A DNA stretch of 64,000 bases from Sphingobium cyanobacteriorum (GTDB taxonomy: Bacteria > Pseudomonadota > Alphaproteobacteria > Sphingomonadales > Sphingomonadaceae): contig NZ_JAUQOM010000001.1 of NCBI RefSeq assembly GCF_030580935.1, positions 682,001 through 746,000 on the forward strand, written 5' to 3'. The notes below the pieces were generated by a model. The model worked only from the letters and a program-made list of their open reading frames with translations. It did no database searches and had not been told where the DNA came from. Within the stretch, counting starts at the first letter, position 1. Each line of letters opens with the position of its first letter. Positions 42,907-50,470 of this stretch are shown here, piece after piece. A program made the position numbers and the translations under genes.

Positions 42907-43185
42907 GCGCTCCCCTCTATGGCGAAACCGCCTGCACCGCAATCAGCGCTTTGCATGGCGCGCATGGCGGGACGAACCGTTGCCCGGACAAGGTGGATCG
43001 TCCCAAATCCGCCGATTTTGCGCTATAAGAACGGATCAGGATCGCAACGGTGAAAATCATTCGCGCTGTCCTGAAAAGTTGATATAGTGATTCCCAAACC
43101 CGCCTTTGCGGTGGATTCTGCATGTCATTCGCCCGACATGTTTGTCCGATTGGTCTTGGGGCGAAGCGAAAGTGACTAACAGGGC

Positions 43186-44040
43186 ATGAGTTTTGATAGA
43201 GGTCGCCGCGGCGGGCGCGGCAAGGATAAGCGCGACGGTTTCGGCGACGACAATTTCTACGATGCGGGCAACCGTGGCGGTTTCGGCGGCGGCTTTGGCG
43301 GCGGTGATCGCTTCGGCGGTGGTGGTGGCGGCTTCGGCGGCGATCGTGGAGGTTTCGGCGGCGGTGATCGCGGCGGCTTCGGCGGCGGCGCTGGCGGCGG
43401 TGGTGGTCGCGGCGGCTTCGGCGGCGGCGGCGGTGGTTTCGGCGGCGGTGGCGGCGGCGGTGGTCGCGGCATGCCTGCCCAGGTCGTCGGCGAAGGCAAG
43501 GGCGTCGTCAAATTCTTCAACGGTCAGAAGGGCTTCGGCTTCATCGTCCGTGACGATGGCGGCGAAGACGTGTTCGTCCATATCAGCGCGGTCGAACAGG
43601 CCGGCCTGACCGGCCTGGCCGAAGGCCAGCAACTGGGCTTCACCCTGGTCGATCGTGGCGGCAAGGTGTCGGCGACCGATCTGGTGATCGACGGCGAACC
43701 CCTGCCCGTGACGGAACGCGCCCCGCGCGAACCCCGCGCGCCCGGCGGCTTCGGCGCCGATCGCGGTGATCGCGGCGGCTTCGGCGGCGGCGCCGATCGT
43801 GGCCCGCAGCGCCAGTTGACCGGCGAGCGTTCCAGCGGCACGGTGAAGTTCTTCAACGCGATGAAGGGCTTCGGCTTCATTCAGCGCGATGACGGCCAGC
43901 CGGACGCCTTCGTCCACATCAGCGCCGTCGAGCGCGCTGGCCTGGGCGCCCTGAACGAAGGCGATCGCCTCGACTTCGAACTGGAAGTCGATCGTCGCGG
44001 CAAATATGCCGCGGTGAACCTCCAGTCGAAAGCCGACTGA
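43186..44040 (+). CDS. Glycine/RGG-rich protein with two cold-shock domains
   Basis: The 284-residue protein has a Gly/Arg/Phe-rich N-terminal region (about residues 1-95, repeats of GGFGGGDRGGF type), a first cold-shock domain at about 102-168 (VVKFFNGQKGFGFIVRDDGG; VFVHISAVEQAGL), a short RGG-like linker at about 185-210, and a second cold-shock domain at about 217-283 (GTVKFFNAMKGFGFIQRDDG; AFVHISAVERAGL). Both domains keep the RNP1 (KGFGFI) and RNP2 (FVHIS) motifs. It is a predicted single-stranded nucleic acid binding protein. An intrinsic terminator follows. Confidence 0.93.
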   Translation: MSFDRGRRGGRGKDKRDGFGDDNFYDAGNRGGFGGGFGGGDRFGGGGGGFGGDRGGFGGGDRGGFGGGAGGGGGRGGFGGGGGGFGGGGGGGGRGMPAQVVGEGKGVVKFFNGQKGFGFIVRDDGGEDVFVHISAVEQAGLTGLAEGQQLGFTLVDRGGKVSATDLVIDGEPLPVTERAPREPRAPGGFGADRGDRGGFGGGADRGPQRQLTGERSSGTVKFFNAMKGFGFIQRDDGQPDAFVHISAVERAGLGALNEGDRLDFELEVDRRGKYAAVNLQSKAD

Positions 44041-44080
44041 ACCAGCCTGATATCATCCCTGTTACAAGGGGAGAGGATGC

Positions 44081-44112
44081 AAGGGGCTGCTCGCAGGAGC
44101 GGCCCCTTTTTC
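44081..44112 (+). terminator. Intrinsic terminator after the cold-shock gene
   Basis: AAGGGGCTGCTC and GAGCGGCCCCTT form a 12-base stem with one G-T wobble and a 4-base loop, followed by a T-run (TTTTTCTTT). It starts 40 bases after the stop codon. Confidence 0.9.
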
Positions 44113-44440
44113 TTTGGCGATACCGTCCTTTGCCACCCCGCATGATGTGTCGAGCAAAGTTCATCTCTCCTGGCAGGGGGCATTGCGCAATGCACCATTC
44201 AGGCATTTCCACGTCATCCCCGCGCAGGCGGGGACTCATCGCCTGCCATAAGATCAAGATGACAGCGTGGGAGACGACTTCCCGCCCGCGCGAAAATGAC
44301 GATGGATCATGCGGGCGCCGGCACTGCGCAACGATCCCCTCGCCGTGCAGGCACGCGCCAGCCATGACGATGCTCCATCCTGTCCAGTTCCATGCCGCCC
44401 GCCTCTATACCGCCCGCCTCGAACCGCCTATTTCCCGATC
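44113..44440. repeat. Gene-free stretch with a CCCCGC/GCGGGG repeat
   Basis: This 328-base gap shows no convincing gene. ACGTCATCCCCGCGCAGGCG at 44211-44230 and the following GGGGAC form a small inverted repeat of the dispersed TCATCCCCGC family common between alphaproteobacterial genes. The last 100 bases presumably hold the aminotransferase promoter, which I cannot define. Confidence 0.45.
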
Positions 44441-45622
44441 ATGACCATCCCGGCCCTCTCTTCGCCTGGCCATCCCGTCTATCGGGACATGTCCACCACC
44501 ATCTTCGAACATATGTCCGCCCGCGCCCGCGAAACCGGCGCGATCAATCTGGGGCAGGGTTTTCCCGAAGGCCCCGGCCCACGCGCCATGTTGCAAGCCG
44601 CCGCCGACGCGCTGCTGACCCGATCCAGCCAATATCCGCCGATGTCCGGCCTTCCCGAACTGCGCAGCGCGGTCGCCGGCCATTATGCCCGCCATCAACA
44701 GCTCGACCTCAGCCCGCAGGAGGTGATCGTCACCTCCGGCGCGACCGAGGCGATCGCCGCCAGCCTGCTCGCGCTGGTGCGGCCGGGTGACGAAGTGCTC
44801 ATGCTCGCCCCGCTCTACGACGCCTATCTGCCGCTGGTGGAACGGGCCGGGGGCGTGGCAAAGGTCGTGACCCTGGCCCCGCCCGACTGGCGCGTCACCC
44901 GTGCCCTGCTGGAAGCGGCGATCACGCCGCGCACCCGCATCCTCCTCATGAACAATCCGGTGAACCCCACCGGCATCGTCCTGCGCGAATCGGAACTGGC
45001 GCTGCTCGCCGATCTGTGCGTCACCCATGACCTGATCGCCTTGTGCGACGAGGTCTGGGAACAGACCGTCTATGACGGCATTCCCCACCGCCCGCTGATG
45101 GCTTTTCCGGGCATGCGCGCACGCACCGTCAAGATCGGTTCGGCGGGCAAGATCTTTTCCGTCACCGGCTGGAAAGTCGGCTGGATGTGCGCCGCCCCGC
45201 CGATCGCCACCCTGCTGGCCCGCGCCCATCAGTTCCTGACCTTCACCACCCCGCCCAATCTGCAATGGGCGGTGGCGCAGGGACTGTCCTGGCCCGATGC
45301 CTGGTTCGACCGTCAGCGCGCCGTCTATCAGGCATCGCGGGACCGGCTGGCGGCGGGCCTGGCAGCGGCGGGCTATGTCGTCCAGCCCAGCGGCGCGACC
45401 TGGTTCCTGTCGATCGACCTGCCCGCATCGGCCATCGCGCTGGACGACATGACCTTCTGCGACCGCATCATCGACGAAGCCGGGGTGGCGGCGATCCCCA
45501 TGTCCGCCTTCTGCCCGCAATCGCCGGTCACGCATCTCGTCCGCCTCTGCTTTGCAAAGGCGGACGCGACACTGGATCAGGCGATCGCCCGGCTGGCGGC
45601 CTTCCGCACGACGCTGGGCTGA
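44441..45622 (+). CDS. Class I/II PLP-dependent aminotransferase (methionine/kynurenine aminotransferase-like)
   Basis: The 393-residue product is a fold-type I aminotransferase: GAINLGQGFPEGPGP near the N-terminus, the cofactor loop VTSGATEAIAASLLAL, NNPVNPTGIVL, DEVWEQTVYDG, and the PLP-lysine motif SAGKIFSVTGWKVGW. The GQGFP motif is typical of the YbdL/KAT group (methionine or kynurenine aminotransferases). The substrate cannot be fixed from sequence alone. I chose the ATG at 44441; the frame remains open upstream but without typical protein sequence. A 16-base inverted repeat follows the gene. Confidence 0.9.
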   Translation: MTIPALSSPGHPVYRDMSTTIFEHMSARARETGAINLGQGFPEGPGPRAMLQAAADALLTRSSQYPPMSGLPELRSAVAGHYARHQQLDLSPQEVIVTSGATEAIAASLLALVRPGDEVLMLAPLYDAYLPLVERAGGVAKVVTLAPPDWRVTRALLEAAITPRTRILLMNNPVNPTGIVLRESELALLADLCVTHDLIALCDEVWEQTVYDGIPHRPLMAFPGMRARTVKIGSAGKIFSVTGWKVGWMCAAPPIATLLARAHQFLTFTTPPNLQWAVAQGLSWPDAWFDRQRAVYQASRDRLAAGLAAAGYVVQPSGATWFLSIDLPASAIALDDMTFCDRIIDEAGVAAIPMSAFCPQSPVTHLVRLCFAKADATLDQAIARLAAFRTTLG

Positions 45623-45657
45623 CGCGCGCACAAGCGGCGCGCCCGGTGGTCGAAACG

Positions 45658-45701
45658 CCGCGCGCATTTCATTGCTTAGCTAACTAATGAAATGCGCGCG
45701 G
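45658..45701. repeat. Perfect 16-base inverted repeat with operator-like loop
   Basis: The arms at 45658-45673 and 45686-45701 (core CGCGCATTTCATT and AATGAAATGCGCG) pair perfectly around the 12-base loop GCTTAGCTAACT. It starts 36 bases after the aminotransferase stop and lies 89 bases before rmuC. It may be a bidirectional transcript end or a regulatory hairpin. The central TTAGCTAACTAA is itself near-palindromic and resembles MarR-type operator half-sites. Confidence 0.6.
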
Positions 45702-45789
45702 ATATTTTAGCTGTCCCACTCGCTGTATCAGTCTTGCGACATGCGCGTCCGGCGGCTAGGTTCCTGTTTCGTTCCAGACAAGGATATGC

Positions 45790-47250
45790 ATGGACAGCCT
45801 GGCCGCCATCTTCACCCTCGCCGCGCTGCTGATCGGCCTCGCGGTCGGCTGGCTGCTGAGCGCCCGGTCCACCGCCCCGCTCGCCGCGGAGAAGGCCGAC
45901 CTTGCCGGCAAGGTCGACCTTGCCACGACCCAGCGCAACGGCGCCATCGCCGAACTGGCGGTGGAAAAGGAGCGGGTCGCCCAGGCCGAAACCCGCATCG
46001 CCCGCCTCGAATCGGCGCAGGCCGCCCTCGCCCAGCGGCTCGACACCGCCCAGGCCGAACGCGAAGCCGCGCTGCGCGATCTCGCCGCGCTCCGGTCCGA
46101 CACCCAGGCCCGCACCCAGGCGTTCGAGGCGCAGATCGCCGCGCTCAGGGACGCCAAGGAACAGCTTTCCGCCCAGTTCAGCGAAATCGGCGGCAAGCTG
46201 CTCGACCAGGCCCAGGCCCAGTTCCTGACCCGCGCCGACCAGCGCTTCGCCCAGGCGAACGAAAAGAGCGAGGCCCAGCTCAAGACGTTGCTCAACCCGG
46301 TCGAAACCACGCTCAAACGCTATGAGGAAGGCCTTGCCCGCGTCGAGAAGGAACGGGTCGGCAGCTATGCCGAACTGCGCGAAGCGGTGCAGCAGGTCCA
46401 TCTGGGCCAGGGGCAGGTCCGCGAGGAGACGGCCAAGCTGGTCAACGCCCTGCGCGCCGCCCCCAAGACTCGCGGCCGCTGGGGCGAGCAGCAGTTCAAG
46501 AATCTCATCGAAACCGCCGGCCTCTCCCCCTTCGTCGATTTCAAGGAAGAAGTGTCGGTCGCGGTGGAGGCCGATGGCGCCGAAACCCGCCTGCGCCCCG
46601 ACTTCATCATCAACCTGCCCGGCGACCAGCAGATGGTGGTCGATGTCAAATGCTCGCTCGTCGCCTATCTGAACGCCGTCGATCAGGTCGATCCCGCCTT
46701 GCGCGACGCCCATATGCTCGACCATGCCCGCGCCATGCGCACCCATGCCGACGCGCTGGGGCGCAAGGCCTATTGGGAACAGTTCGACAAGGCGCCCGAC
46801 TTCGTCATCATGTATGTGCCGGGCGACAATTTCGTCACCGCCGCGCTGGAAGCGGACATGGACCTGTGGGAACGCGCCGCCAGGAACCGCGTCATCATCT
46901 GCGGCCCCGCCACCTTCCTCCCCCTCGCCCGCACCCTGGCGGGCCATTGGCGGCAGGCCAGGATGCAGGAACAGGCGCAGCAGGTCGGCCAGCTCGGCAA
47001 GGAACTCTACGAACGCCTCGCCATCGCCGCCACCCATCTTCGCAAGCTCGGCTCCGGGCTCAACAGCGCTGTCGCCAACTATAATAATTTCATCGGCAGC
47101 TTCGAAACCCGCGTCCTGTCCACCGGCCGCAAGTTCCGCGACCTCGACATCGAAACCGGCGGCAAGGAGATCGAGGCGATGGAGCCGCTCGACCTGCTGG
47201 CCCGCGACGCCCAGACCGAGGAGGCGCGGGCGCTGCCGGCGGCGGAGTGA
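45790..47250 (+). CDS. rmuC: DNA recombination protein RmuC homologue
   Basis: RmuC limits recombination at inverted repeats, probably through a nuclease-like domain. The 486 residues show an N-terminal membrane helix (IFTLAALLIGLAVGWLLSAR), a long coiled coil to about residue 190 rich in Ala/Glu/Gln, and the conserved RmuC domain with KTRGRWGEQQFKNLIETAGL, RPDFIINLPGDQQMVVDVKC, YWEQFDKAPDFVIMYVPGDN and LRKLGSGLNSAVANYNNFIG. An AAGGATATGC ribosome binding site precedes the ATG. Confidence 0.94.
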   Translation: MDSLAAIFTLAALLIGLAVGWLLSARSTAPLAAEKADLAGKVDLATTQRNGAIAELAVEKERVAQAETRIARLESAQAALAQRLDTAQAEREAALRDLAALRSDTQARTQAFEAQIAALRDAKEQLSAQFSEIGGKLLDQAQAQFLTRADQRFAQANEKSEAQLKTLLNPVETTLKRYEEGLARVEKERVGSYAELREAVQQVHLGQGQVREETAKLVNALRAAPKTRGRWGEQQFKNLIETAGLSPFVDFKEEVSVAVEADGAETRLRPDFIINLPGDQQMVVDVKCSLVAYLNAVDQVDPALRDAHMLDHARAMRTHADALGRKAYWEQFDKAPDFVIMYVPGDNFVTAALEADMDLWERAARNRVIICGPATFLPLARTLAGHWRQARMQEQAQQVGQLGKELYERLAIAATHLRKLGSGLNSAVANYNNFIGSFETRVLSTGRKFRDLDIETGGKEIEAMEPLDLLARDAQTEEARALPAAE

Positions 47251-47351
47251 AGCAGGAGCGCAGTGCAGAAACAAAGGAACAAGCCCGGCTCCCCCGCGTC
47301 TCTTCTCCATAAGCGATCCCATGCAAACAGGATCGCGGGTCGGAGAATGAT

Positions 47352-47525
47352 ATGTGGAAGTCATTATTGACGCGCCGCCCGCTGCGGCGCCCGGACAAGG
47401 CCAGGGATGATCCCCCGCCGCGCGACGACCGGATCGCACAGGACAATCCCTTTGCCGATTTGATGGCGAAGCTCGACAGGATTCCCTATCACAGGACGCG
47501 CAAGCCCGCTTTCGGCGGCCGCTGA
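47352..47525 (+). CDS. Small basic protein, 57 residues, unknown function
   Basis: ATG at 47352 opens a 57-codon frame ending TGA at 47525, with a GGAG four bases upstream. The product begins MWKSLLTRRPLRRPDKARDD and ends with DNPFADLMAKLDRIPYHRTR plus KPAFGGR. It is Arg/Asp/Pro-rich with no membrane helix. It fills the gap between rmuC and nadD on the same strand. I do not recognise it. The good ribosome binding site and fit to the gap argue for it; small size and lack of known relatives argue against certainty. Confidence 0.5.
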   Translation: MWKSLLTRRPLRRPDKARDDPPPRDDRIAQDNPFADLMAKLDRIPYHRTRKPAFGGR

Positions 47526-47583
47526 TCCCGCCTGCGCGGATCGGCCTCTTGCCGCCCCGTCCACGCGCTGGCATGGCGGGGCG

Positions 47584-48213
47584 ATGACACGCATCGGCCT
47601 GCTCGGCGGCTCCTTCAATCCGGCCCATGGCGGGCATCGCGCCATTTCGCTGTTCGCGAAAGAAGCGCTGGGCCTGGACGAAATCTGGTGGCTCGTCTCC
47701 CCCGGCAATCCCCTGAAACCCGCCAGGGGCATGGCCCCGCTCCCCGCCCGCCTCGCCCATGCCCGCACAATCGCCCGCCGCGCCCCGATTCGCGCCACCG
47801 CGATCGAGCGCCAGCTACGCACCCGCTACACCGTCGACACGCTGCGCGCGCTCGCCCGCCGCTACCCCGGAAACCGCTTCATCTGGCTGATGGGGGCGGA
47901 CAATCTGGCGCAATTTGGCCAATGGCGCGACTGGCGCGGCATCGCCCGGCAAATGCCCATTGCCGTCATCGCCCGTCCGGGCTATGATGGTGCCGCCCGT
48001 GGCTCTGTGGCCATGAGCTGGCTGCGGCGCTTCGTCCGGTCCGCGCGCCAGAGTGCAGACTGGACGAATTGGAGACCACCGGCGCTCGTGCTATTGCGCT
48101 TTCGCCCTGATCCAAGATCGGCGACCCTGCTGCGGCAGGCGGACCCCCTCTGGCATCGCGAATATGAAGCAACGTGTGTGCGCGATCCGCTCACGCGCCG
48201 GTACGTCATCTAG
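47584..48213 (+). CDS. nadD: Nicotinate-nucleotide adenylyltransferase NadD
   Basis: NadD converts nicotinate mononucleotide and ATP to deamido-NAD in NAD synthesis. The 209 residues show the nucleotidyltransferase motif GLLGGSFNPAHGGHRAIS at the N-terminus, LDEIWWLVSPGNPLK, and FIWLMGADNLAQFGQWRDW. Near the C-terminus DPRSATLLR occupies the place of the ISSTxIR motif. It begins the conserved string nadD-rsfS-rlmH-envC-ctpA and ends 12 bases before rsfS. Confidence 0.95.
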   Translation: MTRIGLLGGSFNPAHGGHRAISLFAKEALGLDEIWWLVSPGNPLKPARGMAPLPARLAHARTIARRAPIRATAIERQLRTRYTVDTLRALARRYPGNRFIWLMGADNLAQFGQWRDWRGIARQMPIAVIARPGYDGAARGSVAMSWLRRFVRSARQSADWTNWRPPALVLLRFRPDPRSATLLRQADPLWHREYEATCVRDPLTRRYVI

Positions 48214-48225
48214 ATTGGAGTTTCA

Positions 48226-48615
48226 TTGTCTAACCTCGCCCCTGCCAACGATATCGCGCCCGGCGCGCAATCCGTGGCCGCCCTGCACGCCCTCGTCATG
48301 CAATCGCTCGACGACGACCAGGCCCAGGAAACCATCTCCATCCCGCTTGAAGGCAAGAGCAGCATCGCCGACTATATGGTGATCGCCAGCGGCCGTTCCT
48401 CGCGTCAGGTCGCCGCGATCGCCCAGCATCTGGCCGAACGGATCAAGAAGGAAACGGGCCGCTCCGCCCGTGTCGAAGGGCTGCCGGTCGCCGACTGGGT
48501 GCTGATCGACGCTGGCGACGTGATCGTCCATCTGTTCAAGCCGGAAGTGCGCAGCTTCTACAATCTGGAACGGATGTGGGGCTTTGTCGACGCGCCGGTC
48601 GCGGGCAACGCCTGA
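48226..48615 (+). CDS. rsfS: Ribosomal silencing factor RsfS
   Basis: RsfS binds ribosomal protein uL14 and prevents subunit joining under nutrient limitation. The 129-residue product carries the DUF143/RsfS motifs: IADYMVIASGRSSRQVAAIA, the region around EGLPVADWVLIDAGDVIVHL, and FKPEVRSFYNLERMWG. The start is a TTG with a well-placed TTGGAG ribosome binding site; the next in-frame ATG (residue 25) would cut the N-terminal helix. It lies between nadD and rlmH. Confidence 0.93.
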   Translation: MSNLAPANDIAPGAQSVAALHALVMQSLDDDQAQETISIPLEGKSSIADYMVIASGRSSRQVAAIAQHLAERIKKETGRSARVEGLPVADWVLIDAGDVIVHLFKPEVRSFYNLERMWGFVDAPVAGNA

Positions 48616-48656
48616 ACCCTTCGACAGGCGTGCGATGACGGGTTAGGAGGAGCGCC

Positions 48657-49079
48657 ATGCTCCTCCACATCATCGCGCGCGGAAAGATCGGGCGCTCGCC
48701 CGAAGCCGATCTGGTCGACCGCTATGTCAGGCGGCTGACCATGCCGCACAAGATCACCGAAATGCCCGATCGCGGTGGCAAACTGCCCCCCGCCGGCCCC
48801 GGCACCGTCACGGTGATGCTGGACGAAAAGGGCAGGCAGCTCGGCTCCCTCGACTTCGCCCGCCGGATCGCGGGCTGGCGCGACACGGGCACGCGCGAAT
48901 GCCGCTTCCTCATCGGCGCGGCGGACGGGTTCGATGACGCGGACCGCGCGAATGCCGACCTGCTGATCGCCTTCGGCGCGATGACCTGGCCGCACATGAT
49001 GGCCCGCGCGATGCTCGCCGAACAGCTCTGGCGCGCCTGCTCGATCCTCGCAAACCACCCCTATCATCGCGAAGGGTAG
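48657..49079 (+). CDS. rlmH: 23S rRNA pseudouridine1915 N3-methyltransferase RlmH
   Basis: RlmH methylates pseudouridine 1915 in helix 69 of 23S rRNA. The 140-residue product has the SPOUT methyltransferase features: IIARGKIGRSPEADLVDRYV at the N-terminus, LDEKGRQLGSLDFARRI, FLIGAADGFDDADR (the SAM-binding FxIGGAxG-type loop) and the conserved end LAEQLWRACSILANHPYHRE. GGAGGAGCGCC precedes the ATG. Confidence 0.96.
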   Translation: MLLHIIARGKIGRSPEADLVDRYVRRLTMPHKITEMPDRGGKLPPAGPGTVTVMLDEKGRQLGSLDFARRIAGWRDTGTRECRFLIGAADGFDDADRANADLLIAFGAMTWPHMMARAMLAEQLWRACSILANHPYHREG

Positions 49080-49130
49080 AACCCGGCCGGTTTTCCGCCT
49101 AGTCAGGGACGATACGGGTCGGGGCATCGG

Positions 49131-50366
49131 GTGAAGCGCACTCTCATCATCGCAGGCGGACTGGCGGGCCTCCTGGTCCTCGCCGCCACGCGCCTGCCTG
49201 CTGCCGACGACAGCGCGATCATCCTGTCGGGCACCGCCGGCACCACCCTGGCACAGGAACAGCAGGCGCTCAAAAACGCCCGCCGCCAGTCGGACGAGGC
49301 GCGCGACCGCTCCGCCCGCCTGGAACGGCAGGCCAGCGCCGCCCGTGACGAAGCCGAACAGGCGCGCCGCCGCGCCGCCGCGCTCGCCGCCCGCATCCAG
49401 CAGGCGGAGGCCGACATGCAGGCGGCGCAGGCCCGCATCGCCATCATCGCCCGGATGCAGCGCGCCCAGGCCGCCCGCCTTGCCGCGAAGCAGGAACCGA
49501 TCGTCCGCCTGACCGCCGCGCTCCAGATGATGGCGCGCCGCCCGCTGGCGCTGGCCCTGGTCCAGCCCGGATCGATCGGCGATGCCGTCCATATGCGCGC
49601 GATGCTGGGCCAGATTCTGCCCGTCATTCAGCAGCGCACGGCGGGCCTGCGCGCCGAACTGGACAAGAGCCGCGCCCTGCGCGCCACCGCGCAGCAGGCC
49701 GCCGACGCGCTGGCGCAGGCGCAGGCCGACCGCAAGGACCGCCAGACCGCGCTCGCGGCGCTGGAAGCGCAAAAGCGTGTTGCCGCCCGCGACTATCGCG
49801 CCAATGCGGGACTCGAAAGCGAACGCGCGCTGGCGCTGGGCGAACGGGCGCGCGACATTGTCGACCTGATGGACCGGCTGGAGGATGCAGGCGACCTGCG
49901 CGACCGGCTGGCCGCGCTGTCCGGCCCGCTGCTGCGCCCCGCCCGCCCCGACCGCGCCGGCGCCCCCGCGCCCGAACGCACCGCCCCGGCCGCCGGCCCG
50001 CCGCCCTATCGCCTGCCGGTGATCGGTCAACTCGTCACCGGCATGGGCGAAGTCAATGACGGCGGCGTCCGCTCGCGCGGGCTGACGCTGGTGACGCAGC
50101 CGGGTGCGCAGGCGATCGCCCCCACCGCCGGCCGGGTCGCCTTCGCCGGTCCCTATCGCGACTATGGCCAGATATTGATCATCGACCATGGCCAGGGCTG
50201 GACCACGCTCATCACCGGCCTCCACCGCGTCACCGCGCAGGTGGGCGATACTGTGCGCCAGGGCGACCCGGTCGGCCTCACCGGCCCGGAACGCCCCAAC
50301 ATCACCGTCGAACTGCGCCGCAATGGCCGCCCGGTGGATATCGTGCCGCTGGTGGGGTTGGGTTAA
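49131..50366 (+). CDS. EnvC-like murein hydrolase activator with degenerate LytM domain
   Basis: EnvC-type proteins activate amidases during daughter-cell separation. The 411-residue product starts with GTG and has an N-terminal membrane/signal segment (LIIAGGLAGLLVLAATRLPA), a long coiled coil at about residues 40-250, and a C-terminal M23/LytM domain. The catalytic positions look absent: the HxxxD region reads RSRGLTL and the HxH position reads LITGLH. This suggests a regulatory, non-hydrolytic protein as in E. coli EnvC. It lies between rlmH and ctpA, as in other alphaproteobacteria. Confidence 0.88.
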   Translation: MKRTLIIAGGLAGLLVLAATRLPAADDSAIILSGTAGTTLAQEQQALKNARRQSDEARDRSARLERQASAARDEAEQARRRAAALAARIQQAEADMQAAQARIAIIARMQRAQAARLAAKQEPIVRLTAALQMMARRPLALALVQPGSIGDAVHMRAMLGQILPVIQQRTAGLRAELDKSRALRATAQQAADALAQAQADRKDRQTALAALEAQKRVAARDYRANAGLESERALALGERARDIVDLMDRLEDAGDLRDRLAALSGPLLRPARPDRAGAPAPERTAPAAGPPPYRLPVIGQLVTGMGEVNDGGVRSRGLTLVTQPGAQAIAPTAGRVAFAGPYRDYGQILIIDHGQGWTTLITGLHRVTAQVGDTVRQGDPVGLTGPERPNITVELRRNGRPVDIVPLVGLG

Positions 50367-50470
50367 CCCGACGCTCATCGATCCTGCGCGACATTCCATC
50401 GAAGCGCGCTTTTGCGTCAGGACGCGAATCGGCTTATGGTGGACCGCAGATGCCGGAATCAAGGATGCCC

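Noticed and set aside
43057..43917. Ala/Thr/Glu-rich minus-strand frame opposite the cold-shock gene
   Set aside because: It is the complement of Gly-rich codons of the cold-shock protein, which has two intact RNP motif pairs and a terminator on the plus strand.
44150..44444. A possible small gene starting at 44190 before the aminotransferase
   Set aside because: The frame runs through a dispersed repeat, has no ribosome binding site and no protein-like composition.
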